This document shows positions 52,764 to 61,479 of a stretch of 64,000 bases of DNA, in pieces (position 1 is the first letter of the stretch; the number at the start of each line of letters is the position of its first letter). This DNA is from Halorientalis sp. IM1011 (GTDB lineage Archaea; Halobacteriota; Halobacteria; Halobacteriales; Haloarculaceae). The position numbers were made by a program, and so were the translations under genes. The notes below the pieces were generated by a model. That model ran no database searches and was not told the origin of the DNA. It was given only the letters and a program-made list of their open reading frames with translations. Location: positions 3,224,001 through 3,288,000 of the forward strand of contig NZ_CP019067.1 of assembly GCF_001989615.1 (NCBI RefSeq), written 5' to 3'.

Positions 52764-53651
52764 ATGTACGACCGGATTCTCGTTCCGACCGACGGGAGCG
52801 ACCACGCGGTTCGGGCGGCCGAACACGCGCTGGCGCTCGCACGGGCGTTCGACGCGACGGTGCGCGTGATCGGAGTCGTGGATATTCAGAGTGTGGCGGG
52901 GCCGTTTAACGCCGGTGGCGTCGACGACGAGTTCGTGGACGGACTGAAATCGCAGGCTCGCGAATCCATCGAAGCGGTGGAAGCGCTCACCGACGAACGC
53001 GTCGAGACGGACGTTCTGGAAGGGACACCTGCCAAATCGATCGTCGACGACGCAGCGGACTTCGACGCCGATCTGATCGTGATGGGAACTCACGGACGAA
53101 CCGGAATCAACCGCTACGTGGTCGGGAGTGTGACGGAACGCGTCGTTCGACTCGCCGACGCACCCGTGCTGACCGCCCGCGCCGGTATCGAGGCCGGACC
53201 CGCTGGCGACTGCGACGACGTGCTGATTCCCACCGATGGAAGCGACTACGCGACGGTCGCCGTCGACCACGGCATCGCGATCGCCGACCGATTCGACGCC
53301 AGAGTTCACGCCGTCTCCATCGTCGACGTGGGGGATATCGCGATGCGAGTGGATTACACGCCACCGACTGAGACACTCGAACGCGTCCGGAACGAGCGTT
53401 CCGACGCGAGCGAGGCGGTCGCAGAACGGGCGCGCGAGGCCGGTCTCGACGTCCGAACGGAGGTCCGGGAGGGATTCCCGGCAGCAGGCTTGCTGGAGTA
53501 TGCCGGTGAGGAAGGGATCGATCTGATCGCTATGGGGACGCACGGTCGAACCGGGCTGAATCGGTATCTGCTGGGGAGTACCACCGAACGGATCGTCCGC
53601 CACGCGGACGCTCCCGTACTCGCCGTGAACGCCCGAAAACGGTCCAATTGA
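52764..53651 (+). CDS. Tandem universal stress protein
   Basis: This 295-residue protein has two UspA domains. The first starts MYDRILVPTDGSDHAV and ends MGTHGRTGINRYVVGSVTERVV; the second starts DDVLIPTDGSDYATV and ends MGTHGRTGLNRYLLGSTTERIV. Both keep the G-x2-G-x9-G-[ST] ATP motif. Its stop abuts the end of the convergent peptidase gene. Confidence 0.92.
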   Translation: MYDRILVPTDGSDHAVRAAEHALALARAFDATVRVIGVVDIQSVAGPFNAGGVDDEFVDGLKSQARESIEAVEALTDERVETDVLEGTPAKSIVDDAADFDADLIVMGTHGRTGINRYVVGSVTERVVRLADAPVLTARAGIEAGPAGDCDDVLIPTDGSDYATVAVDHGIAIADRFDARVHAVSIVDVGDIAMRVDYTPPTETLERVRNERSDASEAVAERAREAGLDVRTEVREGFPAAGLLEYAGEEGIDLIAMGTHGRTGLNRYLLGSTTERIVRHADAPVLAVNARKRSN

Positions 53652-54923
53652 TCACGGTCCGCGCGCCCCCCGATCCGCGGCGAGCCAGTACGGCAAGGAC
53701 GCGTAGACGAGTGCGTTGGCCCGGAGCGCGTCGACGGTCGTGTACTCGTCGACACCGTGGACGGTGTCGGTCCCGATACCGAACTCTACGGTCGGGATGC
53801 CGGCGTTGCGGAGTGTTTTCGCGTCACCGCCGCCGGTCGCACTCCGACGGTAGACACGGTCGTCGGTCACTGCTCGTGCTGCCTCCGTCACGGCCGTGAC
53901 GAGCGGACTGTCGAGCGGTTCGTAGGTTCCGACGCTCCAGGAAACGTCTTCGATGTGGATTCCCGCGCAGTCCGCGGCGCAGTCCCGAATTTTCCGGAGG
54001 ACGTCACGGGTCTGGACGCCCGCCGTCAGTCGGATGTCGAGTCGCGCCGTCGCCGACGCCGGAACGCTGTTGACACTCTCTCCGCCCTCGATCGTCCCGA
54101 GGTTGATCGTCGGATACTCGAACAGGTCGCGCGCGGCCGCCTCACCCATGCTCGGGGCGTAGTACTCGACCGATTCCGTAACGATGTCCTCGATTTCGGG
54201 CTGCATATCGAATCGGACTGTCCCGAACTCCGACCGGATTCGTTCGACGGCGTCGTAGAGCCGGTCGATAGCGTTCTCACCGAGTACCGGTCGCGATCCG
54301 TGTGCGGCGGTGCCATCGGCCGCGAGCGTCAACCACACGCTACCTTTGTCGGCGACAGTTACGGAGTGTCGACCGTTCTCACAGGTTGTTTCCCCGATAA
54401 CACACCAGTCGGCGTCGATCCGACCGCTGTCCAGCAGTGTCGGCAGACCCGGTTCGCCGGCGATCTCCTCGTCGCTCACGAACGCGAACTGCAGCGTCAC
54501 CGGGGGTACCGTTCCTGTCTCGGCGTACGCCTCGGCGACCGACAGCATAGCGGCGAGCGCTCCTTTCATATCCGTCGCACCGCGGCCGTAGATCCTGTCT
54601 TCGCTCCGTTCACCGAGCGGATCGTGTTCCCACGCCGACGGGTCGTACGGGACCGTGTCGAAGTGACCGTTGTACAGCAGCGTGGAGTCGGAAGCTCCCG
54701 GAATCCGCGCCAGCAGATTGGGCTTCGCGGGATCAGTGAGCACACGCTCGGTCTCGATCCCGAACGACTCGAACCGCGACTCGACGGCGTCCACGATAGT
54801 GGTAGTCTCACCGGGGGGATTGGCCGTGTCGATCGCCAGTAATTCCAGCAGCTGGTCGACGGTCGAGTCCGTCCGGTCCTCGACAGCCTCCGCCAACGTC
54901 ACCGGAACGCGGTCGCCCGACAT
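53652..54923 (-). CDS. M20 family amidohydrolase (ArgE/DapE-like)
   Basis: This 423-residue zinc enzyme has YNGHFDTVP with the first His ligand, YGRGATDMKGALAAML with the bridging Asp, and VSDEEIAGEPG with the catalytic Glu pair. A dimerisation lid sits in the middle. The family covers acetylornithine and succinyl-diaminopimelate deacylases and peptidases; which one this is cannot be told. It stands alone between a stress protein and a small membrane gene. Confidence 0.87.
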   Translation of the reverse strand: MSGDRVPVTLAEAVEDRTDSTVDQLLELLAIDTANPPGETTTIVDAVESRFESFGIETERVLTDPAKPNLLARIPGASDSTLLYNGHFDTVPYDPSAWEHDPLGERSEDRIYGRGATDMKGALAAMLSVAEAYAETGTVPPVTLQFAFVSDEEIAGEPGLPTLLDSGRIDADWCVIGETTCENGRHSVTVADKGSVWLTLAADGTAAHGSRPVLGENAIDRLYDAVERIRSEFGTVRFDMQPEIEDIVTESVEYYAPSMGEAAARDLFEYPTINLGTIEGGESVNSVPASATARLDIRLTAGVQTRDVLRKIRDCAADCAGIHIEDVSWSVGTYEPLDSPLVTAVTEAARAVTDDRVYRRSATGGGDAKTLRNAGIPTVEFGIGTDTVHGVDEYTTVDALRANALVYASLPYWLAADRGARGP

Positions 54924-54932
54924 ACGCGTTCG

Positions 54933-55154
54933 TCACCCCTCCGTCTCGCACGTGTCGATTCCCGCACCGGTGTAGATCAGGCACCGCTGGGTCGCCCCGG
55001 TGACCACCAACACAGCACCCAGGACGACCATCACCGCCCCGACTGCGGGACTCGCGGCCCAGAACCGACCGATCGCCGCTGCACCCGCGATCGCGACCAG
55101 CACACCGAGCACGATCCGTACCACTCGGTCCAGATTCCCGACATTTCTGTCCAT
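54933..55154 (-). CDS. DUF2892 (YgaP-like) membrane protein
   Basis: This 73-residue protein begins MDRNVGNLDRVVRIVLGVLVAIAG, the DUF2892 signature, has two membrane helices and ends RCLIYTGAGIDTCETEG with two Cys. In bacteria this domain is the membrane half of the sulfurtransferase YgaP. It is divergent from thioredoxin at the edge of the sulfur gene region. GTATTGT at 55176-55182 is one half of the operator seen nearby. Confidence 0.8.
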   Translation of the reverse strand: MDRNVGNLDRVVRIVLGVLVAIAGAAAIGRFWAASPAVGAVMVVLGAVLVVTGATQRCLIYTGAGIDTCETEG

Positions 55155-55288
55155 ATATACGCTACGAACGCCATGGTATTGTATATTGTGGGTAGTGGGC
55201 ATGATACCCCTCCTGACATCAGCTCAGGGGCCGGAATAAGACCGAATCATCGGGCTATGGCGTTTCGTGTGGCCCGGCACTCGACGTG

Positions 55289-55311
55289 GTATTGTGGGAT
55301 TAGCACAAAAC
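55289..55311. promoter_or_regulatory. Sulfur-regulon palindrome, thioredoxin copy
   Basis: GTATTGT-N9-ACAAAAC matches 13 of the 14 arm bases of the consensus GTATTGT-N9-ACAATAC. It ends 33 bases before the thioredoxin ATG and abuts a CTAAATAGG TATA box. Confidence 0.65.
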
Positions 55312-55343
55312 AACTAAATAGGTCCAGAATATACTATTGGGTG

Positions 55344-55748
55344 ATGAGCGAAAATAGGCCCATAGACGATATCCGGGAAGAGAAGATCGAGGAACTCCGC
55401 GAGTCGGCCGGCGGGAGCGCCGACGGAACGCCCTCGGAACCCATCCACATCGGGTCACCGGGCGATCTGTCCGAGACCGTTGACCAGAACGACGTGGTCC
55501 TCGTGGACTTCTACGCCGACTGGTGTGGTCCCTGCAAGATGCTCGAACCGACCGTCGAGGAACTCGCGGCCGAGACGGATGCGGCCGTCGCGAAGGTCGA
55601 CGTGGATCAGAACCAGCAACTCGCCGGCCAGTACGGCGTCCAGGGCGTCCCCATGCTTCTCCTGTTCGCCGACGGCGAGCCCGTCGAGAAGATGGTCGGC
55701 GTCAAGAGCAAAGACGACCTCGCAGGCCTGATCGGCGCTTACAACTAG
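55344..55748 (+). CDS. trxA: Thioredoxin
   Basis: This 134-residue protein has VLVDFYADWCGPCKMLEP, with the redox WCGPC site, and the cis-Pro in GVQGVPMLLLF. About 45 acidic, polar residues precede the fold, more than in ordinary thioredoxin. It reduces protein disulfides and may serve persulfide turnover for the neighbouring sulfur genes. The ATG at 55344 lies about 28 bases after the TATA box, so the transcript is probably leaderless. Confidence 0.92.
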   Translation: MSENRPIDDIREEKIEELRESAGGSADGTPSEPIHIGSPGDLSETVDQNDVVLVDFYADWCGPCKMLEPTVEELAAETDAAVAKVDVDQNQQLAGQYGVQGVPMLLLFADGEPVEKMVGVKSKDDLAGLIGAYN

Positions 55749-55764
55749 GCGGTAGTCGCCGGCC

Positions 55765-56313
55765 TCAGTGTTCGAAGTTCTTTTCGCCCGCCTCGATACG
55801 TACGTCGAGCCAGTTCTCCATCGGCGGGAGCGGACACTCGTAGCGATCCGAGTACGCACAGGTCGGGTTGTACGCCTCGTTGAAATCGAGGATCCACGTT
55901 CCCTCGTCGGTCCGGTGATGGTCGGGTTCGAGGTCGATGTATCGGCCCGCGCCGTAGGTCTCCTCGCCGCTGGTTTCGTCCCGGAACGGTACCCAGAGCC
56001 GGTCTTCGCTGGGGTCGCCCTTGTAGGCAGTAATATCGACTCCTTCGCCGCCGATCTCGACAGCGAACTCGCCCCACGCGAGATACTCCTGTTCGCCGTC
56101 CGTACTGGTCCCGACGACGACCGGTTCGGGGTCGTCGTAGCGGTCGAGTTCCACCTCGAACCGGTAGTCCGGATCGACCGGATAGTAGTCCAGGCCGTCG
56201 AAGTCCCCACGCTCGTCCTCGGGGATCGGTGACCGTGGGTCATCCCCGAAGTACTGGTCTTTCTGGCGTCGCTGTGCCTCGATGTCGTCGATCCAGTCTT
56301 CGGCGGTGTCCAT
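55765..56313 (-). CDS. DUF1684 protein
   Basis: This 182-residue soluble acidic protein has the DUF1684 signature near its end: GTWILDFNEAYNPTCAYSDRYECPLPPMENWLDVRIEAGEK. The N-terminal region is a beta-rich domain with FGDDPRSPIPEDERGDF. The function is not known. It converges on trxA. A palindrome of the sulfur-regulon type lies 9-31 bases before its ATG. Confidence 0.85.
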   Translation of the reverse strand: MDTAEDWIDDIEAQRRQKDQYFGDDPRSPIPEDERGDFDGLDYYPVDPDYRFEVELDRYDDPEPVVVGTSTDGEQEYLAWGEFAVEIGGEGVDITAYKGDPSEDRLWVPFRDETSGEETYGAGRYIDLEPDHHRTDEGTWILDFNEAYNPTCAYSDRYECPLPPMENWLDVRIEAGEKNFEH

Positions 56314-56321
56314 ACCGTGTA

Positions 56322-56344
56322 GTTTTGTACTAAAGATACAAAAG
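56322..56344. promoter_or_regulatory. Sulfur-regulon palindrome, DUF1684 copy
   Basis: GTTTTGT-N9-ACAAAAG is itself near-perfectly symmetrical and matches 11 of 14 consensus arm bases. It lies 9-31 bases before the DUF1684 ATG, over the core promoter. Confidence 0.5.
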
Positions 56345-56451
56345 CACGTCGTCCGATAGCACCTGTGCATCTATTTCTCTGTACTCACGTCAGGATTTCG
56401 GCGCGTGTGTAGTGATCAGAATATATAATTCAGCTTCGGTCGTACCTTTTG

Positions 56452-56474
56452 GTATTGTAAAGTAATAACAATAC
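56452..56474. promoter_or_regulatory. Sulfur-regulon palindrome, CoA-disulfide reductase copy
   Basis: GTATTGT-N9-ACAATAC is perfectly palindromic in its arms and serves as the reference for the other copies. It ends 31 bases before the flavoprotein ATG, and its right arm abuts the TTTATTAG TATA box at 56475-56482. Confidence 0.7.
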
Positions 56475-56504
56475 TTTATTAGCGGTGCGGTCGTAGGTGC
56501 GTGT

Positions 56505-57905
56505 ATGACAGCACCAGTAGTCGTCGTCGGCGGCGACGCGGCGGGGATGAGTGCCGCGAGCAAGTTCAAACGCGCCGCTCCGGACCGGGAGGTCGTCGTG
56601 TTCGAGCGCGGCGAGTGGGTCTCCTACGGTGCGTGTGGCCTGCCCTACTACGTGAAGGGCGCGGTCGAGACGCTTTCGGACCTCGTCTCGGTGACGCCCG
56701 AGGAGTTCGTCGAGAAGCGCGACATCGACCTCCGGACGAACCACGAAGTGACGGCCATCGACCGCGAGTCACAGACGGTGACCGTCGACGGCCCAGACGG
56801 CGAGTTCGAGCACTCCTACGGCGACCTGCTCGTCGCGACCGGCGCACGCGCCGTCGAGCCTCCGCTCGACGGGATGGACAAAGAGGGTGTATTCACTCTC
56901 CACAGCATGGGCGCGGGGGCCGACATCAGGCAGGCACTCGGCGTCGAGACTCCGTCGGTGGACTCCCGCGAGGCGGCTGCGACGTACGCCGACGCCGAGT
57001 CCCCCGAGTCGGTCGGGATCATCGGTGGCGGCTACGTCGGCATCGAGATGGCCGAGGCCTTCGCCGAGCGCGGTCTCGACGTACATCTCTTCGAGATGTT
57101 GGACCATACGCTCCAGCCGTTCGGGGCCGAGGCGGCCGCGACCGTCGAGGACCACCTTCGCGAGCAGGGGATCGACCTCCACCTCGACACGCCGGTCGAC
57201 GCCATCACCGGCGACGGACGCGTCTCGGCCATCGCCGCTGGCGACGAGGACGTGCCCGTCGACCTCGCCCTCGTCGGTGTCGGCGTCGCGCCCAACACGG
57301 AACTCGCCGAGGACGCGGGCATCGAACTCGGCGAGACGGGCGCTATCGCGACCGACGAGTACGGGCGGACGAACGACGACCACGTCTACGCCGCCGGTGA
57401 CTGTGCCGAGGCGACGCACGTCGTGACCGGCGAGCCGGATCACGTCCCGCTCGCGCTGACGGCCAACCGTGCCGGCCGGGCCATCGGGCAGACACTGGCC
57501 GGCGACCCGACGCCCGTCGGCGAGATCGCCGGCACGGCCGCGGTGAAAGCCTTCGACCTCGAGGTCGCCCGCACGGGACTGATCGACGAGGAGCGCGCCC
57601 GCGAGGCCGGGTTCGACCCCGTCTCGGTGACGATCACCGCGCCGTCGCGCGCCCACTACTACCCCGGCGGCTCGGAGATTCAGATCACGATGCTCGGGGA
57701 CAGCGAGAGCGGTCGCGTCCTCGGCGCGAGCATGGTCGGCCGCGAGGGCGTCGCCAAGCGAATCGACACCGTCGCGGCGGCGCTGCACACCGAGATGACG
57801 GCCCACCAGCTCTCCTACCTCGATCTGGCGTACGCGCCCCCGTTCAGCCCGGTGTGGGACCCGGTCCTCACCGCCGCGAAGGTTCTGGAGGGGAAACTGG
57901 AATGA
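56505..57905 (+). CDS. CoA-disulfide reductase/NADH oxidase family flavoprotein
   Basis: This 466-residue FAD enzyme has VVVGGDAAGMSAA for FAD, the single active Cys in WVSYGACGLPYYV (Cys43-45 region), a GIIGGGYVGIEMAEA NAD loop and YAAGDCAEA. The single Cys marks the CoA-disulfide reductase, NADH oxidase and NAD(P)H sulfur reductase group. It could reduce CoA disulfide, persulfide or sulfur. It leads a three-gene operon with a 4-base overlap to the next gene. Confidence 0.85.
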   Translation: MTAPVVVVGGDAAGMSAASKFKRAAPDREVVVFERGEWVSYGACGLPYYVKGAVETLSDLVSVTPEEFVEKRDIDLRTNHEVTAIDRESQTVTVDGPDGEFEHSYGDLLVATGARAVEPPLDGMDKEGVFTLHSMGAGADIRQALGVETPSVDSREAAATYADAESPESVGIIGGGYVGIEMAEAFAERGLDVHLFEMLDHTLQPFGAEAAATVEDHLREQGIDLHLDTPVDAITGDGRVSAIAAGDEDVPVDLALVGVGVAPNTELAEDAGIELGETGAIATDEYGRTNDDHVYAAGDCAEATHVVTGEPDHVPLALTANRAGRAIGQTLAGDPTPVGEIAGTAAVKAFDLEVARTGLIDEERAREAGFDPVSVTITAPSRAHYYPGGSEIQITMLGDSESGRVLGASMVGREGVAKRIDTVAAALHTEMTAHQLSYLDLAYAPPFSPVWDPVLTAAKVLEGKLE

Positions 57906-58123
57906 GTGACGCCATCACCGCCTTCGAGCGACGGTTGCTGTCCGAACTGGCCACGGAGGAGCGGCCACCCGCCGCGCTCGCGGTCGCGCTCGATACCGAC
58001 CTCGGGACGATCCTCGAAACGACAGCCGCACTGCAGGCCCGCGGTCTGCTGGAGCGTCAGGGGTTCGACACCTGTCGGTTGACCGACCGCGGGCGCGAAC
58101 ACCTCGCGGAGCGACCTGCCTGA
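57902..58123 (+). CDS. Small winged-helix protein
   Basis: This 73-residue protein is a bare winged helix: FERRLLSELATEERPPAALAVALDTDLGTILETTAALQARGLLERQGFDTCRLTDRGREHL. It overlaps the flavoprotein gene by 4 bases and ends 1 base before the methyltransferase gene. It may be a DNA-binding regulator of this operon and is the second candidate for the palindrome-binding protein. Confidence 0.7.
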   Translation: MSDAITAFERRLLSELATEERPPAALAVALDTDLGTILETTAALQARGLLERQGFDTCRLTDRGREHLAERPA

Positions 58124-58124
58124 A

Positions 58125-58766
58125 ATGCCCATCGTCGCCCCCTTCGAGGAACACACCGACCGGTACGACCGCTGGTTCGAGAGCCACGAGACGGTCCACG
58201 AGTCGGAACTGGCGGCCGTCCAGCGAGCGCTCCCCGCGGTCGAACCCGGCGAGGCCGTCGAGGTCGGCGTCGGCAGCGGCCAGTTCGCGGCCCCGCTCGA
58301 CATCGGCCTCGGCGTCGACCCGTCACCCGCGATGCTCTCCCGGGCGCGCGACCGGGGCGTCACCGCGATCCAGGGCGTCGCGGAGGCAGTTCCGTTACGG
58401 GACGACAGCGTGTCCGCCGCCGTCCTCGTGACGTCGATCTGTTTCGTCGACGACGTGGACCGGACGTTGGCCGAGGCTCGTCGCGTTCTCGCCCCGGGCG
58501 GCACGCTCGTGATCGGGTTCGTCGCCCGCGAGAGCCCGCTGGGGGAACGCTACCGGGAGAAACGCGACTCGAATCCCTTCTACCGCGACGCGACGTTCGT
58601 GGCGGTGCCGGACCTGCTCGACGCACTCGACCGGGCCGGGTTCGAGAATATCGAGGCCGTCCAGACGCTGTTTGGAGAACCAGGTAGTATGGACGAGCCC
58701 GATCCCGTCGAGGAAGGCTGGAGTAACGGGTCGTTCGTCGTCGTCAGCGGCCGGGCGCCGGACTGA
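58125..58766 (+). CDS. Class I SAM-dependent methyltransferase
   Basis: This 213-residue protein has motif I VEVGVGSGQFAAPL, LGVDPSPAMLSRARDRG, AVLVTSICFVDDVDRTLAEARRVLAPGGTLVIGFV and begins MPIVAPFEEHTDRYDRWFESHE. It is in one operon with the flavoprotein and winged-helix genes. The substrate is unknown; a thiol or arsenite-type substrate is possible from context, but I see no Cys ligand pattern. Confidence 0.8.
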   Translation: MPIVAPFEEHTDRYDRWFESHETVHESELAAVQRALPAVEPGEAVEVGVGSGQFAAPLDIGLGVDPSPAMLSRARDRGVTAIQGVAEAVPLRDDSVSAAVLVTSICFVDDVDRTLAEARRVLAPGGTLVIGFVARESPLGERYREKRDSNPFYRDATFVAVPDLLDALDRAGFENIEAVQTLFGEPGSMDEPDPVEEGWSNGSFVVVSGRAPD

Positions 58767-58786
58767 CCCCGGAGACCGAATACGTC

Positions 58787-59473
58787 CTACTTCTCGTTCA
58801 GGTCCTGCCCGAGCGCGCGGGCGACGGCGAGCATGAAGCCCATGCCCGACTGTACGTCGGGGTCCCGCATCGCCTTGACCATCCCGACCACACCCGGGGG
58901 CTCCGCTGGCTGGTCGCCGGCCTCGCCGACCGCCTCCAGGACGGACTCCAGCGAGCCCGCCACGTCTTCGTCGGCGGCGGTGTCGGCGAGTTCGCCCAGA
59001 CGCGAACCCGTCGCGGTCAGGTTCTGGACCATCTCGTCGTCCATCGCCGCCGTCAACAGCGAGAGGGTGTCCGCCAGCGCGAGCACGTCGTCGAGCGTCC
59101 CCGACCGCTGGAGGCGGGCCAGCGTCTCGATGGCCTCGGCCAGATCGCCCGCGTTCTCGCCGGCAGCCTCGCCCAGCTGGGCCGCCTCGGGCGTCGCGAG
59201 CCCGTCCGCGGCCGCGCCGAGGTTCGTCCCGGTCGCCGCCAGATTCTGAACCATCTCGTCGTCCATCGCGGACGTGGCGACTGCCGTCCCGTCCAGCAGG
59301 TCGTTGACCTCCCCGAGATTGTCGAGGAAGCGCGCGACCTCCTCGGGATGCTCGGCGACGGCCTCACGGACTTCCGGCGGGAGGTCGCCACCGGCGTCGG
59401 CCGGTCCGGTGTCGGCGTCCACGTCGGCCGCCGCCTCGTCCGTGCCGGTCTCGTCTTGTTGTTGTTCTGCCAT
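58787..59473 (-). CDS. DUF1641 protein with internal repeat
   Basis: This 228-residue helical acidic protein belongs to DUF1641. It contains MDDEMVQNL[AT]ATG[TS][NR]LG twice, at about 70-85 and 144-159, and ends with VKAMRDPDVQSGMGFMLAVARALG, the DUF1641 core. DUF1641 genes commonly pair with sulfide:quinone oxidoreductase-like or formate dehydrogenase genes, and here the gene follows sqr by 10 bases. A role as a partner of the flavoprotein is likely but unproven. The ATG at 59473 is preferred over a GTG three codons earlier. Confidence 0.82.
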   Translation of the reverse strand: MAEQQQDETGTDEAAADVDADTGPADAGGDLPPEVREAVAEHPEEVARFLDNLGEVNDLLDGTAVATSAMDDEMVQNLAATGTNLGAAADGLATPEAAQLGEAAGENAGDLAEAIETLARLQRSGTLDDVLALADTLSLLTAAMDDEMVQNLTATGSRLGELADTAADEDVAGSLESVLEAVGEAGDQPAEPPGVVGMVKAMRDPDVQSGMGFMLAVARALGQDLNEK

Positions 59474-59483
59474 GGTCGTCACC

Positions 59484-60626
59484 TCACAGGAGTCCCCTGG
59501 CGGTGAGCCAGTAGGACTCGTTGTAGCCGAGTTTCGCCCAGTGAACGGGCTTGGACGGTTCCCGTACCGTGGGCTGGGTACCGTACTCGAAGTCGACGAA
59601 CGTCGCCTCGTCCATCCCGCTCTCGATGAAACAGACGGTCTTGCCGTCGTAGGTCGCGGTCGGCGTCTGGCCGCGCGTGCGGCTGGCGATGCGGTCGGCG
59701 ACCGCGCCGGCCTCGTAGTGGGCGACGCTGCCGGCCTTGCTCGTCGGCACGTCCGCCAGATCGCCCAGCACGTACACGTCCTCGGCGTGCTCGGATTCGA
59801 GCGTGTGTTTGTCCACGTCGGCCCAGCCGTCGTCGCCGAGGCCGGCCTCGGTCACGAGGTCGCTGCCGGCGTGGGGCGGAATCCCCACCAGCAGGTCGTA
59901 GTCGAGTTCCGTGCCCTCCATCGAGTGGAGAACGCCCTCCTCGGGATCGACCTCGTCGGCGTTGAAGAACGTCTCGACGTTGATGTTCCGTTCCTCGAAG
60001 GCTTCGCTAGCCCAGTCGGCGACGTTCTGGATCGCGTGGGCCCGCTGGATCGGGTAGGTGTAGGTGATCTCGACGTCCTCGCGCAGGCCGCGCTCGCGGA
60101 ACCAGGCGTCGGCCATCAGCACGAACTCGACGGGCGCTGCCGGGCACATATGCGGCGTGCCGATCACCGAGAGGACGAGATGGCCCTCCGTGAACTCGGC
60201 CATCTCGTCGCGGAGCGCGTCCGCGCCGTCGGGCCCGTAGAAGTGGTGCCCGCCCTCGGCGAGGCCCGGTAACTCCTCGGGCACTAGCTGTGCGCCGAGC
60301 GCCAGCGCCAGCTGGTCGTAGGCCATCGAGCCACCGTCTCTGAGCGACAGGCGCTTGCCGTCGGTGTCGATCCCCGTGACGCGGTCGATCTCGATGTCGA
60401 CCGCGCGGTCGACGAGATCGGCGAGGGGGCGTTTCGCGTCCTCGACCGTCTTCTTCCCGAAGGGGACGTAGAGGAACGTGGGCTTGTACACGTGGTCTGG
60501 GTCGTCGGAGACGAGCGTGACCCGGGCGTCACCGCGCTCGATCTCCGGGCCGAGTTTCTCGGCTAACCGGTTCGCGAGCACGGTGCCGCCCGTGCCGCCG
60601 CCGACGACGACGATGTGTTCAGTCAT
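59484..60626 (-). CDS. sqr: Sulfide:quinone oxidoreductase-like flavoprotein
   Basis: This 380-residue enzyme has VVVGGGTGGTVLANRL for FAD, VYKPTFLYVPFGKK, IGTPHMCPAAPVEFVLM with a catalytic-type Cys, DVYVLGDLADVPTSKAGSVAHYEAG and a second Cys in KTVCFIES. The layout fits the SQR family, which oxidises sulfide to sulfane sulfur and passes electrons to quinone at the membrane. It sits in the operon dsrE-tusA-sqr-DUF1641, where TusA and DsrE could receive the sulfur. Confidence 0.85.
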   Translation of the reverse strand: MTEHIVVVGGGTGGTVLANRLAEKLGPEIERGDARVTLVSDDPDHVYKPTFLYVPFGKKTVEDAKRPLADLVDRAVDIEIDRVTGIDTDGKRLSLRDGGSMAYDQLALALGAQLVPEELPGLAEGGHHFYGPDGADALRDEMAEFTEGHLVLSVIGTPHMCPAAPVEFVLMADAWFRERGLREDVEITYTYPIQRAHAIQNVADWASEAFEERNINVETFFNADEVDPEEGVLHSMEGTELDYDLLVGIPPHAGSDLVTEAGLGDDGWADVDKHTLESEHAEDVYVLGDLADVPTSKAGSVAHYEAGAVADRIASRTRGQTPTATYDGKTVCFIESGMDEATFVDFEYGTQPTVREPSKPVHWAKLGYNESYWLTARGLL

Positions 60627-60653
60627 GGGTAGATGAAAACGGTGATGAACCGC

Positions 60654-60896
60654 TCAGTTGATTTCGACGTACATACTCCAGTAGTCGTCGTGCTCGACGG
60701 TCTCCAGGAGGTCGTGGCCGGCCTCGTCCAGCCACTCCGGCACGTCGCCCTTGGACCCGCTGTCCGAGGTCTGCAGTTCGATGACGGTGCCCGGGTCGGC
60801 CTCCTTGACCTTCCCGATGAGGTCCATCAGCGGACCGGGGCAGGTTGCACCGCGCGAGTCGATCGTAACGTCGGGGTCGAGTTCTGTTTCGCTCAT
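60654..60896 (-). CDS. tusA: TusA-type sulfur carrier
   Basis: This 80-residue protein has the TusA signature TIDSRGATCPGPLMDLIGKVKE; the Cys of CPGP carries persulfide. It ends in a strand DDYWSMYVEIN. It lies between dsrE and sqr and probably shuttles sulfane sulfur between them. It is one of two TusA proteins in this region. Confidence 0.9.
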   Translation of the reverse strand: MSETELDPDVTIDSRGATCPGPLMDLIGKVKEADPGTVIELQTSDSGSKGDVPEWLDEAGHDLLETVEHDDYWSMYVEIN

Positions 60897-60934
60897 TGGT
60901 ATGTAGTGTTGTGGTATGTTCGAACAGCCGATGC

Positions 60935-61333
60935 TCAGACGAAGACGACCTGTTTGTCCTGGGCCCGGTTCAGGAAGCCCGAGACGCCCAGCGATTCGTC
61001 GAACACGTCGACGTAGTCGTCCAGGTCCTGACCCATCAGCTCCATCGCCATTTCGCAGGCGTAGAGTTTCAGCGGGCCGATCTCTTTGGCCTGTGCGAAC
61101 TGTTCGGTGAACAGCGGCACGTCCATGTCCTCCGCCTCCAGCATCCGTGCACCGACGGGCCCGACGTCGAAGTCGCCGGACTCCACCGTCTCTTTCTCGA
61201 AGGGAAGCAGTCCCTCCATCGTGGCGAACACCTCGACGGGGACGTCCGACGCCGCAGCGACGGACGCGATGGTGCTGACCGCCTGTACACGGGACAATTC
61301 CTTCGACGCGAGGACGATTGCATAGCCTGTCAT
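60935..61333 (-). CDS. DsrE family sulfur-relay protein
   Basis: This 132-residue protein starts MTGYAIVLASKELSRVQAVSTIASVAAASDVPVEVFATMEGL and has the sulfur-binding Cys in PLKLYACEMAMELMG. DsrE proteins accept and transfer persulfide sulfur. It is the first gene of the operon leading to tusA, sqr and DUF1641. A TACTATATAC box and a regulon palindrome lie upstream. Confidence 0.87.
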   Translation of the reverse strand: MTGYAIVLASKELSRVQAVSTIASVAAASDVPVEVFATMEGLLPFEKETVESGDFDVGPVGARMLEAEDMDVPLFTEQFAQAKEIGPLKLYACEMAMELMGQDLDDYVDVFDESLGVSGFLNRAQDKQVVFV

Positions 61334-61367
61334 GGGTCCAGTTACTTCTACGCCGTGCACGTATATA

Positions 61368-61390
61368 GTAGTGTACTCAATTCCCAATAT
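61368..61390. promoter_or_regulatory. Sulfur-regulon palindrome, dsrE-sqr copy
   Basis: GTAGTGT-N9-CCAATAT matches 11 of 14 consensus arm bases. Its near edge is 35 bases before the dsrE ATG and touches the TATA-like sequence at 61361-61369. Confidence 0.5.
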
Positions 61391-61479
61391 ACAAGAATAC
61401 CAAAGACGACAGCGACGACTCGAACCGGAACTGGTCGGAGAACGTTCGTCCGTCGGTCAGCGGGTCGTTGCGGGCCGGG

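Noticed and set aside
55176-55182. Seventh copy of the sulfur palindrome at DUF2892
   Set aside because: Only one GTATTGT arm is present; the second arm at the 9-base spacing reads GTAGTGG.
60902-60920. Sulfur palindrome directly before the first tusA
   Set aside because: GTAGTGT and GTGTTGT half-sites occur, but no right arm fits at 9 bases, and the gene is probably transcribed from the dsrE promoter.
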